From: an uncultured Chlorobiota bacterium
Lineage (GTDB): Bacteria; Bacteroidota; Bacteroidia; Bacteroidales; JAADGE01
Direction: 5' to 3'
NCBI GenBank assembly: GCA_947311265.1
Contig: CAMZKQ010000093.1
Coordinates: 1 to 16,263, forward strand
DNA length: 16,263 nt
Positions within the stretch are counted from its first letter, which is position 1. Each line of letters opens with the position of its first letter. Made by a program: the position numbers and the translations under genes. This document shows, piece by piece, positions 7,911 to 15,963 of this stretch. The notes beneath the pieces were generated by a model. It made no database searches. It was not told where the DNA came from and worked only from the letters and a program-made list of their open reading frames with translations.

Positions 7911-9008
7911 ATGGCAAAAAAAATAAAGAAAATTGGAATTTTAACAGGCGGAGGCGATTGCCCCGGACTCAATGCAGTAATTAGGGCAGTAACCAAAACC
8001 GCAATAGGACAACATGGCTTAGAAGTTATAGGCTACAAATTTGGCTATAGGGGTTTATTCCTTAATGATTTTGAAGTACTCACTTCAAAAAGAGTGTCTG
8101 GCATTCAGCACATCGGAGGGACTATTTTGTACAGCTCCAACAAAGATAACTTGTTCGATTACGAGGTGGAAGAAGACGGCAAAACGGTAAAAAAAGACGT
8201 TTCCGATGTGGCAGTAGAAAACATGAAAAAAGAAGGTGTTGATGCCCTAATTATAATTGGCGGAGATGGTACACTCACTAGTGCTAGGGATTTTGCTCGC
8301 AAAGGCGTAAAAATTATCGGCGTACCAAAAACAATAGACAACGATTTGGCAGTAACCGATGTTACATTTGGCTTCAATTCGGCGATAAACGTTGCCAGAG
8401 ATGCCTTGGATAGGTTGCACACCACAGCAGAATCCCACCACCGAATTATGATACTCGAAGTGATGGGCAGAAATGCAGGTTGGATTGCCCTAGAGTCTGG
8501 TATTGCAGGTTCGGCAGATGTTATTTTAATCCCCGAAATTCCGTTTTCATTAGATAAAATTGTAGATAAAGTAAATTCTCGCCACCAAAGGGGCTTACTT
8601 TTTAGCATAATTGTTGTGGCAGAAGGGGCTACTTTTAAGGACGAAGATGCAGTAATACAAAAAATTGTAGCCGATAGCCCAGACCCCATCCGCTTGGGCG
8701 GAATAGGAAATTTACTAGCCAACAGGCTGGAAGCAAAAATTCCCGAGCATGAAGTGCGGAATACCGTATTAGGACACCTTCAGCGAGGCGGTGCACCGAG
8801 TACTTTTGACCGCATTTTATCGACCCGATACGGCGTAACGGCCGTAAATTTACTCATGGACGGGAGAACTGGAAACATGGTCGCTCTTGATGGGCGACAC
8901 ATGACTTTTGTGCACCTCGAAAATGTAATTGGGCGAAACAAACAAGTAAACCCTACTGGCGAATTGGTGCAAACCGCAAAAAGCGTGGGCATTTCGTTTG
9001 GCGATTAA
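7911..9008 (+). CDS. pfkA: 6-phosphofructokinase, mixed-substrate (group III) type
   Basis: The 365-aa enzyme phosphorylates fructose 6-phosphate to fructose 1,6-bisphosphate in glycolysis, in the cytosol. The motifs are clear: the N-terminal phosphate loop GILTGGGDCPGLNAVIRA (residues 9-26), GGDGT (117-121), PKTIDND (139-145, with Asp143 the expected catalytic base), MGRNAGWIA (185-193) and the substrate-site segment LGHLQRGG near residue 290. Gly120 in GGDGT points to ATP as phosphoryl donor, while Lys140 in PKTIDND is what PPi-dependent enzymes carry. This Gly/Lys pair is known in the mixed-substrate group, where ATP enzymes of this type occur, so ATP is the likelier donor. The loop that in E. 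coli PfkA carries Arg72 reads YSSNKDNLF here, with Asn-Lys instead of a plain Arg. I chose the ATG at 7911 over a TTG at 7887, since homologues begin close to K-I-G-I-L-T-G-G-G. Confidence 0.95.
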   Translation: MAKKIKKIGILTGGGDCPGLNAVIRAVTKTAIGQHGLEVIGYKFGYRGLFLNDFEVLTSKRVSGIQHIGGTILYSSNKDNLFDYEVEEDGKTVKKDVSDVAVENMKKEGVDALIIIGGDGTLTSARDFARKGVKIIGVPKTIDNDLAVTDVTFGFNSAINVARDALDRLHTTAESHHRIMILEVMGRNAGWIALESGIAGSADVILIPEIPFSLDKIVDKVNSRHQRGLLFSIIVVAEGATFKDEDAVIQKIVADSPDPIRLGGIGNLLANRLEAKIPEHEVRNTVLGHLQRGGAPSTFDRILSTRYGVTAVNLLMDGRTGNMVALDGRHMTFVHLENVIGRNKQVNPTGELVQTAKSVGISFGD

Positions 9009-9010
9009 AG

Positions 9011-9041
9011 TTTGATGCTTGTTCTTTTTTTACTACATTTG
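9011..9041 (+). promoter_or_regulatory. Strong Bacteroidota promoter overlapping the end of pfkA
   Basis: TTTG (9011-9014), a 19-nt spacer and TACATTTG (9034-9041) match the consensus TTTG-N19-TANNTTTG in every defined position. The -33 element starts 2 bp after the pfkA stop codon. Transcription would begin near 9048, some 15 nt before the ATG at 9064. The lipoprotein therefore has its own promoter and is not simply carried on the pfkA message. Confidence 0.75.
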
Positions 9042-9063
9042 TAGTTCATTAAAAAAAAATATC

Positions 9064-9273
9064 ATGAAAAAGAAATTATTTACAATTGCTGCGGTAGCAA
9101 TATTTTCAGTATTTGCAGTATCCTGCAATTGCGATAGAGCTAATGAAAACAAAGAGGGAACAACAGAAGTTACTACCCAAAAAGCAAAATATGCTTGCGA
9201 AATGAAATGCGAAACTTCCGACCAACCAGGGAAATGCTCAAAATGTGGCATGGATATGAAGGAGGTGGACTAA
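9064..9273 (+). CDS. Small lipoprotein with a heavy-metal-binding (YHS-like, four-Cys) domain
   Basis: This 69-aa protein has a lipoprotein signal (MKKKLFTIAAVAIFSVF, lipobox AVSC, lipidated Cys21), a short hydrophilic linker, and a C-terminal domain YACEMKCE...GKCSKCGMDM (residues 43-65). That is the heavy-metal-binding fold seen fused to or beside CusB/CopA-type metal exporters, normally written Y.CPMHPE...PGKCPKCGM.L. Here the central His is replaced by Cys49, leaving Cys45, Cys49, Cys58 and Cys61 plus Met47 and Met63 as possible ligands for a soft metal such as copper; the metal is inference. It probably sits in the periplasm on a lipid anchor. The ATG at 9064 gives a proper signal peptide, whereas the longer frame from 9019 would add an unnatural extension. 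No efflux gene lies nearby. Confidence 0.85.
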   Translation: MKKKLFTIAAVAIFSVFAVSCNCDRANENKEGTTEVTTQKAKYACEMKCETSDQPGKCSKCGMDMKEVD

Positions 9274-9301
9274 AATAACTCTAAAAATATTAAAAACTCA
9301 C

Positions 9302-9331
9302 AAAACCCACTTTTTGCTTTTTGTGGGTTTT
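9302..9331. terminator. Bidirectional terminator between convergent genes
   Basis: AAAACCCAC (9302-9310) pairs perfectly with GTGGGTTTT (9323-9331) around a 12-nt T-rich loop. It is flanked by T-rich sequence on the plus side and by GTGAGTTTTTAA on the minus side. It lies 28 bp past the lipoprotein stop and 8 bp past the DUF5916 gene stop, so it can end both convergent transcripts. Confidence 0.85.
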
Positions 9332-9339
9332 TAATGTTT

Positions 9340-11781
9340 TTAGGATTTTTTTAGATATAAATAATCCAAATAATAAAGCACTTTTATAGAAATACTATTG
9401 GTCTGGGGGTACTTAAAAGTAGCATTGAAATTTTCAAAATAAGGCGTTTGTATAAAATCATTATCTGCAAAAATTAGATTTTTCCATGCCAAGGAAAGTT
9501 GGCTACCAGGGGCAAATTCCCAAGCAAAAATAGCATCGGCACTAAAAGCATTGCTATTAATATTTCCCGATAAGGCTTTGTTAGGTAAATCCTCCAACAA
9601 GCCATCGGCTTTTAAAGCTGAAATACTGGTGTACTCCACCGTTTGCCGGTAGTGCCGCCCCCTTAGCGTAAGGGTCGTTTTATTGGTAAAAATATATTGT
9701 AAATCTAAGGTGTTGGTAATGGAAACCCGATGGCGTAGGCCGAAAAATATAGAGTCGGACTTGGGGGAGTGGGCAATATAGCCAAGCTGTGCATTTGTAA
9801 AATCAAAATCTGTAGCATATACTGTGAATAGCTTCTTGGTCATTTGCCACCTTGGAGAGATATTTAGAAAATAACTTTGGCTACCCTTTTGCGTTGTTTT
9901 CCATGTGCCAGCAAAAATATCAAGGGCTATTTTTTTAGCATAGTTGGAGGATATAAACGCACTTATATTATACAACATTCTAGGCAACTGCACAAATCGC
10001 CCTTCTTCTCGAGGTTCTCGATAGTCGTATTTTTCGCTTAGGTTAGCCGAAAAACGCCCGCCGGTCGTTAGGTGGTTCAGAAATGTAAAGCGTAAAAAAC
10101 TAGCAAAGGTAGAGCTAGAGTAGGCGAGTGGCTTGTACATCATTTCGTGATGCACGGAGGCATCTATGTTCCACGATAGTATTTTTCCTCGAGCTTCGTA
10201 CTGGTCATAACTAATTGATAATGAGTTTTTAAACTCGTTGTTTCTACGCACATAGCCCATATCGTTGGGGTTGTATGTGTCCGAAACGGTATAATTAGTA
10301 ACCGAAAAATGGATATTGCCAGAGGTTTTGGCTAATTTAAGGTAATAGTAATGCCCAAAATTAGCTTCTTTTTGGTTTTCAAATATACTGCTAATTGCGG
10401 CTTTTCCTATAATAGCATAGCTATTATTTTTGTTGGATATTTTCCCGTCAATCCCTGTTACATTAGCCGTAAATTTACTGTTTGGGATATGTAAGTTGGT
10501 ATTTATTAGGCTTATATAAGAGTTGTTTTTAAACGTTTTTTCGGCTACTGTAACGTTGTAATTGGTAAAAGGCTGGGTTGTAATATCCCGAGTTGCATTA
10601 GTGTTTGTATTTCGTAATGTGGATACGGCGGGGCGAGAAATGCCATTTAAAAAGCCTAAGCTAAATCCACTTTTTGTTTTGCCAGATATTTTTGTTGCAT
10701 TAAGAAGTTGTAAATCCGTAGGGTTTTTTTCTATCATCTCCTCATCTGTCAAAGCTGCATCTACCTTGCCAATTTCTCTTGGTGTGCCACCAATTCTTCG
10801 AGAATAAAAAATACCTGCCCTATCAAAAAGCTCAGTCCCTTCGGTAAAGAAAGCTCTATTTTCTTCGTAATAAGTTTCATAAGGCGTTAAATTTAAGTAC
10901 TTATCGTCCGATTTTACTTGCCCAAAATCGGGGATAAGCATCATATCAAGCGTAAAACTTTCGGAAATGCCGTACTTTAAATCCAAGCCGCCTTTTAAGG
11001 AGTATGAGGGCTGCTTTTGGTCTGTTTTTTTTTCTGCATAAGTCGCTACAAATGGGCTTATTGAAAGCCGAAGAGGCGACTTAATGTTTTGAATACCATT
11101 GAGTTCGCCCATAAATAAAAGCATATTGTCTGCACTTGGGTCGGCTGCTTGCCAGGTGCTGATTTCTCGGTGCCTTTTAATTTCTCGCACAAAATTGATG
11201 TGCCAAAGTTGTTTGCTTTTTGTGGGAAATCGCAATGCAGAATAAGGGATTTCAAACTCAGCCACCCAGCCTTTTTCGTTTACCGAAGTGGCTGATTTCC
11301 ATACTGCATTCCAGTTCATGTCTTCGCCACCCGTCCCTAAACTTTTAGAATCGACCTGCACACCAGCTGCTGTTACTCCAAAGCCGTAGGCTACGGAAGC
11401 ATCGGCATAGGTATCTATAAGTACCTGAAAACCATCAGCCATGCCTCTGTCATCTCGGCTTGTGAGTAAGGTTGAAATGCTGTCGGGCTGCGTGTCGAAT
11501 AACTTAGCAGCTACATAAATGGCTTTGTTGCCGTACATCATTCTCACCTCTGTTTTTTGGCTGGGCACTTGCCCAGGATTGGGCGAAAACTGAATAAACC
11601 CACTGGCAGGCATACAGGATTCCCATTCCACCTCTGAAATTTCGCCATCAATTTGGGGTGTGTTGTTAGTTGGTTTTGCACTAGTGCTTTTAGTGGCAGT
11701 CTGGGCTACCGATATTTTAGCTATTGCTAAGATGAAAAAGAAAAGAATTGTTTTATAGCTGATTTTGTATAGTCTAGGCAT
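9340..11781 (-). CDS. CBM9-like / DUF5916 outer-membrane protein
   Basis: This 813-aa protein has a signal peptide (residues 1-26, MPRLYKISYKTILFFFILAI..., cleavage before QTATK). Next comes a carbohydrate-binding-family-9-like domain at about 45-225 (PQIDGEISEVEWES, then VRMMYGNKAIYVAAKLFD and GWVAEFEIPYSALRFP). The rest, about 240-813, is the DUF5916 region with its hallmark PDFGQVKSD...LTPYETYYEENRAFFTEG...FYSRRIGG, then many amphipathic strands as in an outer-membrane barrel. It probably sits in the outer membrane; the substrate is unknown, and a role in glycan or peptide handling is only inference from the CBM9-like fold. The length fits the family. It starts 20 bp after the glycosylase stop, so the two are probably cotranscribed from the promoter at 12361-12391, with a shared terminator at 9302-9331. 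Confidence 0.9.
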   Translation of the reverse strand: MPRLYKISYKTILFFFILAIAKISVAQTATKSTSAKPTNNTPQIDGEISEVEWESCMPASGFIQFSPNPGQVPSQKTEVRMMYGNKAIYVAAKLFDTQPDSISTLLTSRDDRGMADGFQVLIDTYADASVAYGFGVTAAGVQVDSKSLGTGGEDMNWNAVWKSATSVNEKGWVAEFEIPYSALRFPTKSKQLWHINFVREIKRHREISTWQAADPSADNMLLFMGELNGIQNIKSPLRLSISPFVATYAEKKTDQKQPSYSLKGGLDLKYGISESFTLDMMLIPDFGQVKSDDKYLNLTPYETYYEENRAFFTEGTELFDRAGIFYSRRIGGTPREIGKVDAALTDEEMIEKNPTDLQLLNATKISGKTKSGFSLGFLNGISRPAVSTLRNTNTNATRDITTQPFTNYNVTVAEKTFKNNSYISLINTNLHIPNSKFTANVTGIDGKISNKNNSYAIIGKAAISSIFENQKEANFGHYYYLKLAKTSGNIHFSVTNYTVSDTYNPNDMGYVRRNNEFKNSLSISYDQYEARGKILSWNIDASVHHEMMYKPLAYSSSTFASFLRFTFLNHLTTGGRFSANLSEKYDYREPREEGRFVQLPRMLYNISAFISSNYAKKIALDIFAGTWKTTQKGSQSYFLNISPRWQMTKKLFTVYATDFDFTNAQLGYIAHSPKSDSIFFGLRHRVSITNTLDLQYIFTNKTTLTLRGRHYRQTVEYTSISALKADGLLEDLPNKALSGNINSNAFSADAIFAWEFAPGSQLSLAWKNLIFADNDFIQTPYFENFNATFKYPQTNSISIKVLYYLDYLYLKKS

Positions 11782-11801
11782 TCAGTTTAGGGATATTAAA
11801 T

Positions 11802-12299
11802 TTAGACAAAACTAACAATTTGTGCCCACTTTTCTAATTTTTGTGGGTATTTTGTTGCCGCATTGGCTGGGCTTGTTGAGGGGAGCTGTAAATAAGTGAA
11901 ATTGGGCGATAAAGCATTGTATTTTTTAAAATAAGCAAAGGCTTTTTGCCCATTAAATGCAAGGGTTTTTATTTTTGGATACTGGTTAAAAAAAAGCGTA
12001 AATGTATTTGGAATTTCATTTTTTATTGCAGCATCTAGGCTGCCTTTTCGTTCGCAAAACTGTAAGCTATCCCAAATGGCGAGCTTGTTTTTTAGAGCAA
12101 ATTCTACCCTGTTAGTGTAGTTTTCAGTAAACTGTCCTTGAAAAAGCTCAAAAATAATTTTCCAGAATACATTGTATTTATGGCCGTAATATTGTCGTTT
12201 TATTAGAGAATCTGCCCCGGGCATTGTCCCTAATATTAAAACTTTAGAGTGTGCTGATACGATTGGAGGAAACGAATTGGGCGTGTCGGTGTAGGCCAT
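11802..12299 (-). CDS. DNA-deoxyinosine glycosylase (family 6 uracil-DNA-glycosylase superfamily)
   Basis: The 165-aa protein has the three marks of hypoxanthine-DNA glycosylases (TIGR04274 type): VLILGTMPGADSLIKRQYYG near residues 20-39, followed by KYNVFWKII; a central LAFNGQKAF strand-turn; and a C-terminal LPSTSPANA loop that enters the DNA groove. The enzyme removes hypoxanthine, the deamination product of adenine, to start base-excision repair in the cytosol. Length is typical (about 160-170 aa). The ATG at 12299 puts the first motif at the usual distance from the N-terminus. It has its own well-formed promoter and is the first gene of a probable two-gene unit with the DUF5916 protein, to which it has no known functional link. 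Confidence 0.88.
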   Translation of the reverse strand: MAYTDTPNSFPPIVSAHSKVLILGTMPGADSLIKRQYYGHKYNVFWKIIFELFQGQFTENYTNRVEFALKNKLAIWDSLQFCERKGSLDAAIKNEIPNTFTLFFNQYPKIKTLAFNGQKAFAYFKKYNALSPNFTYLQLPSTSPANAATKYPQKLEKWAQIVSFV

Positions 12300-12360
12300 A
12301 TTTTGGGGTCAATAGTTGTTGATCTAGCCTTTTATTTTTGGGTTTATAGCTATATATCTG

Positions 12361-12391
12361 CAAATATATAAGCGAAAATTAGTTAAACAAA
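12361..12391 (-). promoter_or_regulatory. Bacteroidota promoter for the glycosylase/DUF5916 unit
   Basis: On the minus strand TTTG (12391-12388), exactly 19 nt, then TATATTTG (12368-12361) match TTTG-N19-TANNTTTG with no mismatch. Transcription would begin near 12354, giving a leader of about 55 nt to the ATG at 12299. Confidence 0.75.
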
Positions 12392-12460
12392 AAATGGAAG
12401 CAATTTTATATCGTTTGGGTGTAGTATTTTAAAGTAAGCGAGTTGTTTTTTTGTTGATAA

Positions 12461-12507
12461 AAGCCGTTAGGCTTGGTCTATTGGTAGCCCCCGATGGTCA
12501 TTGGGGG
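12461..12507 (-). terminator. Tandem hairpins after the T9SS type B cargo gene
   Basis: Read on the minus strand, past the stop at 12526, there is first a stem of five C-G pairs plus A-T pairs (arms 12503-12507 and 12488-12492). Next comes a small hairpin AAGCC-TAAC-GGCTT (12474-12461) that runs straight into TTTTATC. The second hairpin with its T-tract is the better terminator; the first may assist. Confidence 0.55.
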
Positions 12508-12525
12508 TTTATTGTATCTGAAAAG

Positions 12526-15054
12526 TTATTTAACTACCTGTATCCAGCCATGGTAGTTTTGCTCAAATTGTGTGCTTGAAAGTAGATAATAGTAAGTTCC
12601 TGCTGTGCAACAATCGGCTTTCCAGTTGTTTTGGTAATTATTGGATTCAAAAACTAAGTCGCCCCAGCGAGAGTATATTTTAATTGCCCACTCGGTGGCA
12701 GAAATACCCTTGATGTAGAACGCATCGTTTATATTATCGCTGTTTGGGGTTATTATATTGGGGATATAAATTTTGCCACAGAATTTTTGTTGTACAAAAA
12801 TAGTTGCTTGGCTTTCTCCGCATTTATTGCTCGCAGTTAGTGTGTAGTTTCCAGTATCATTAATTTCATAATTTTCGGGTGTGCTTTTGCCTTGCCATAA
12901 AAATATTACATCATCTTCTAGGTAATTAAAAGTAATGCTACTCCCGTAGCATATTGTGGTGTCTTTGGGCAGCTGGGCTTGGTAAATTTCAGTGAGTGTA
13001 ATAAGTAGGGTATCCGAAGAAGTGCAACCTATAGTGTTTGTTGTGCTAAGGTGGTATTCTCCGGCTGTTGAAATGTTGAGGAAATTTTCGGTAGAATTGT
13101 CCTGCCAAAGGTAGTGCGGTACTTCTATTTTAGGCGATAGCCTAAATGTTGTGCCTTTGCAAATTGAACTATCTGCACCAAGCGAAAACAGTGGGCTAGG
13201 GTAGAGGGAGAGCAAAATTGTATCGGCATTTTGGCAATTTAGCGAATCGGTAATTTGCACGCTGTATTGCCCCGCTGTGTCTATTTGAATGCTAGAGTCT
13301 GTTGCCCCAGTATTCCAATAGTAAGTGTATTTGTGGTGGAATGCGTTGAGTTTAAAATTACTGCTTTCGCAGAAGGAAGTGTCTGTGCCTAAGTTAATTG
13401 GAGGTGTTTCTGTGTAGGTGATATTAATGGTATCGGCATTACTGCATTGGGTTACCGAATTAAAAATAGACACTGAATATGTGCCGGGAAGTGTTACCAA
13501 AAATTCGGATTTATCCGAAAAATCCTGCCAAAGGTAGCTGCAGTTATCGCTAAAAGCATTTAGAAGTATAGATTTATTGGGGCAGATTATTGTATCGTTT
13601 CCGAGCTCTAATTGGGGGCGAGAAATTGTAATAATTTCAGTAACAGTGGAGGCTTGCCCATTCACCCATTGGGTGAGTGCTACATTATAATTGCCAGAAT
13701 TGGCAAAAATATGTGTCGGGTTTTCTTGGCTAGAAAAGTTTAAAATGCCCGAGCTAGGGTCGCCAAAATCCCACTGCAGGGAGTCGAAAACGGCGGCATT
13801 ACTAATGACTAGGCTAATTGGGCTGCCTGTACAACTGCCTTGTGCTCGAAATTGTGCGGGTAAAAAGTAGGATTGGATAAAATCGGGCAATCCCAAACGG
13901 CCTATTCCGCCGTCCAAGAAAAAGCCTTGTATTTCAAAATTACAATTTACGCCCAACGAGTCGGGTGTATTTATTACGCCTAAATAAGGCGAATTATCGT
14001 ATGCCAAATAGGCTTTTCCGTTGGTGGCTAATTGTACTGCTCCTGCAAAATCGGGCAAAGTAGCAATTTGCACTACCGAATTGATGATGTCGTCTGCCGA
14101 GCCTGCGGCTAAATTGGCTTGGTATAAATGCTTGTAAGCTGCGATATAGAGTTTGCTGCCGTCTGGCGAAAACTCAACGCCGTAAGTTGAAAAGGGGTCG
14201 AAAGGAATGGTAACTGGGTGCGATAATTTACCTGTGGTATCATCAAAATCAAAAAGTTCTACAATTGCGGAACGTAAAAGGGCGACTGCAATTTTCTGCC
14301 CATTGGGGGAGCATTTCATATACCCCAAGGGGTTGATTATGAAATTTGGGTTAGGCTCTACTTTTATGTGTGGCGTGCCAATGTCTGTAATTATAGGCTG
14401 TGCAGAAAGCCCTGTTTCGGTAAGTAGCCAAGCGTAAAATTCGCTATTGCCCCATTTGTGCGAAATAATCCAAATATCTTTACCATTATTATGGTAAACG
14501 GCAGTTACTTTTTCGGGAACGGGGTTTAGTATTTCGATATTTTTTGTGGAGGTTACTGCTCCGTTTCCATTGTCAAGGGTTATATCTACAATCGAATAAC
14601 AAAGCCCATCGGGGCCGGCTTCTTCATCAACGGTAAATACATAATAAAGGTGGGGCTTGCTGGGTTGTGGAATTATAATTGCCGATTCGGTGGAGGAGGT
14701 GTCGCCCAGTAGCCCTGTTCCATTTTGCATTATTTTGTGCTTAGCATTCCAAATTGTTTTGCCGTTGGTGTAAAATAATAGCTTGCCCAATTCGTCGGAA
14801 ATAGAAGCACAGCCTTCCCAAGATTGTATATTTCCGCCTGTAATGGGTTGTGGTGGTATGGTGTTGAAATTAATCCCTGCTTGGTTGCCAAAATACCAAT
14901 TGTTGGCTTGTTTTTGTGCATCGCTTTTGGGGCTAAATGCTAAGAGAAATAGTAGTATGGTAAGTCCTTTTTCCCATTGCAAAATGAGCTTTAATTTAAG
15001 TTTTTTCTTAGCTGTTTTTTTTTTTGCTGTATTTATTGGTGAGCTATTTAGCAT
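12526..15054 (-). CDS. T9SS type B (CHU_C) cargo: beta-propeller, PKD and four Ig-like repeats
   Basis: From the ATG at 15054 the protein is 842 aa; the frame is also open from a TTG two codons earlier. An unusually long Lys-rich lead (KKKTAKKKLKLKL) precedes a hydrophobic segment (GLTILLFLLAFSP) ending before SDAQ, read as a secretion signal. Residues about 47-390 look like a WD40/SMP-type propeller (NWYFGNQAGINF; CSPNGQKIAVAL; FSPDGSKLYIAAY). A PKD domain follows (DSLQWDFGDPSSG, about 422-475), then four repeats of about 70 residues with LG.DT..C. The end is the CHU_C/gliding-motility-associated sorting domain (IPNIITPNSDNIND, IKIYSRWGDLVFE, then AGTYYYLL), which would send it through the type IX system to the surface or medium. 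No enzyme motif is visible. It stands alone on its strand, with hairpins after the stop. Confidence 0.9.
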   Translation of the reverse strand: MLNSSPINTAKKKTAKKKLKLKLILQWEKGLTILLFLLAFSPKSDAQKQANNWYFGNQAGINFNTIPPQPITGGNIQSWEGCASISDELGKLLFYTNGKTIWNAKHKIMQNGTGLLGDTSSTESAIIIPQPSKPHLYYVFTVDEEAGPDGLCYSIVDITLDNGNGAVTSTKNIEILNPVPEKVTAVYHNNGKDIWIISHKWGNSEFYAWLLTETGLSAQPIITDIGTPHIKVEPNPNFIINPLGYMKCSPNGQKIAVALLRSAIVELFDFDDTTGKLSHPVTIPFDPFSTYGVEFSPDGSKLYIAAYKHLYQANLAAGSADDIINSVVQIATLPDFAGAVQLATNGKAYLAYDNSPYLGVINTPDSLGVNCNFEIQGFFLDGGIGRLGLPDFIQSYFLPAQFRAQGSCTGSPISLVISNAAVFDSLQWDFGDPSSGILNFSSQENPTHIFANSGNYNVALTQWVNGQASTVTEIITISRPQLELGNDTIICPNKSILLNAFSDNCSYLWQDFSDKSEFLVTLPGTYSVSIFNSVTQCSNADTINITYTETPPINLGTDTSFCESSNFKLNAFHHKYTYYWNTGATDSSIQIDTAGQYSVQITDSLNCQNADTILLSLYPSPLFSLGADSSICKGTTFRLSPKIEVPHYLWQDNSTENFLNISTAGEYHLSTTNTIGCTSSDTLLITLTEIYQAQLPKDTTICYGSSITFNYLEDDVIFLWQGKSTPENYEINDTGNYTLTASNKCGESQATIFVQQKFCGKIYIPNIITPNSDNINDAFYIKGISATEWAIKIYSRWGDLVFESNNYQNNWKADCCTAGTYYYLLSSTQFEQNYHGWIQVVK
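12775..13620 (-). repeat. Four Ig-like protein repeats in the type B cargo protein
   Basis: Four units of about 70 codons begin with LELGNDTIICP, INLGTDTSFCES, FSLGADSSICKG and QLPKDTTICYGS. Each has a central tyrosine/leucine-tryptophan strand (YLWQD, YYWNTG, YLWQD, FLWQG) and a closing G.Y.(L/V) strand. The units are diverged in DNA, so the duplication is old. Boundaries are approximate. Confidence 0.75.
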
Positions 15055-15166
15055 TTGCAAATTATTTATAAATTTGTAAATTTAAAGAAATTTTGCATTG
15101 TTTTATACCAAGCGTAAATTAAAATCTTAAATTACTTAATTATTTCTTGTTCCGTAAGAAAAAAAG

Positions 15167-15174
15167 TACCTTTA
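15167..15174 (+). promoter_or_regulatory. Weak candidate -7 box (TACCTTTA)
   Basis: TACCTTTA matches TANNTTTG except for the last base and is the same octamer as in the beta-barrel promoter. A TTG at 15147-15149 is a poor -33 at 17 nt. It lies about 50 bp before the ATG at 15223. A GTG at 15190 in the same frame lies just downstream of the box and would leave almost no leader, which favours the later ATG. Confidence 0.3.
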
Positions 15175-15222
15175 CATTTTAAGTTAAAAGTGTATATTAC
15201 TCATTATTTTAGAATTATAAAA

Positions 15223-15933
15223 ATGAAAGAGAATAAAGAAAAAATTATCCTGCAAACAATTACTACAAAAGCTAAACTCAAACAAAAAATATATGAAAAT
15301 ACACTGGGGGTAATGAAGCAGCTTCATAAAGTATTGAAAATATTAACCTTAGATTATAATAAAAAACTATCAGCTAATTTTGATTATGACTTATTAAAAT
15401 ATAAGAAAATTAATAAGTTTCAATCCGAGTTAAAAGTGGCTGGGGATATGCTCATTTTTAAAATGCACACTAATATTTTTGATTTTGATAGGGGGCATGC
15501 GGTGCGAAAAATGCCTTATGTGCATAATAATGAGTATAGTACCTATTGTGGAGTGATTAATATTTATAATTTCTTGGCAGATTCTTTTAAATACAACCGC
15601 TCGGGAGATTTGGGCTATTTAGTGGGGCGAGTGTTTATTAATAAAGATAAATTTTACTTCGTTGAAGAAAGAGGGAAAATAAGCCAATTATTTAATACGT
15701 TTGGTCAAGAAAAAATATCTGACACTATTCTTAAAAGTATTGTAGATACTGTAATTGCCTATTGCTTGGATTTTGATTTGCTTGTGCCACCCTATGATGC
15801 CAACCAAGTTGTACGTGTAGATAATATCCTAGAAAGTAGAGAAAATTCTAAGCTAGAAACTGGGAAAAGGCTAGGATTTCAATTTAATCATGATGATTTT
15901 GAGGGTAAAAAATCGCTCTATACTGGTGGCTAG
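15223..15933 (+). CDS. Hypothetical protein of a Bacteroidota-conserved type, cytosolic
   Basis: From the ATG at 15223 the product is 236 aa; a GTG at 15190 would add 11 residues and is less likely. There is no signal peptide or membrane segment. Residues about 1-60 are Lys-rich and probably helical (TTKAKLKQKIYENTLGVMKQ...). A mixed alpha/beta body follows with the segments LKVAGDMLIFKMHTNIFDFD, STYCGVINIYNFLADSFKYN, GDLGYLVGRVFINKDKFYFV and a late DFDLLVPPYDANQVV. I recognise this pattern as resembling conserved hypothetical proteins of Bacteroidota, but know no function. The aromatic/charged strand pairs suggest a ligand-binding or sensory fold, which is only a guess. The gene stands alone. 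Confidence 0.75.
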   Translation: MKENKEKIILQTITTKAKLKQKIYENTLGVMKQLHKVLKILTLDYNKKLSANFDYDLLKYKKINKFQSELKVAGDMLIFKMHTNIFDFDRGHAVRKMPYVHNNEYSTYCGVINIYNFLADSFKYNRSGDLGYLVGRVFINKDKFYFVEERGKISQLFNTFGQEKISDTILKSIVDTVIAYCLDFDLLVPPYDANQVVRVDNILESRENSKLETGKRLGFQFNHDDFEGKKSLYTGG

Positions 15934-15963
15934 GACTAGCAACTGTAATGTTTAAAGATAAAA

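Noticed and set aside
8159..8722. 187-aa minus-strand open frame inside pfkA
   Set aside because: pfkA is certain from its motifs. The antisense frame is Ser/Thr/Pro-rich with no domain and is a shadow.
12775..13620. CRISPR array or tandem DNA repeat
   Set aside because: The repetition is at protein level only (diverged Ig-like units); no short identical DNA repeats with regular spacers occur anywhere in the window.
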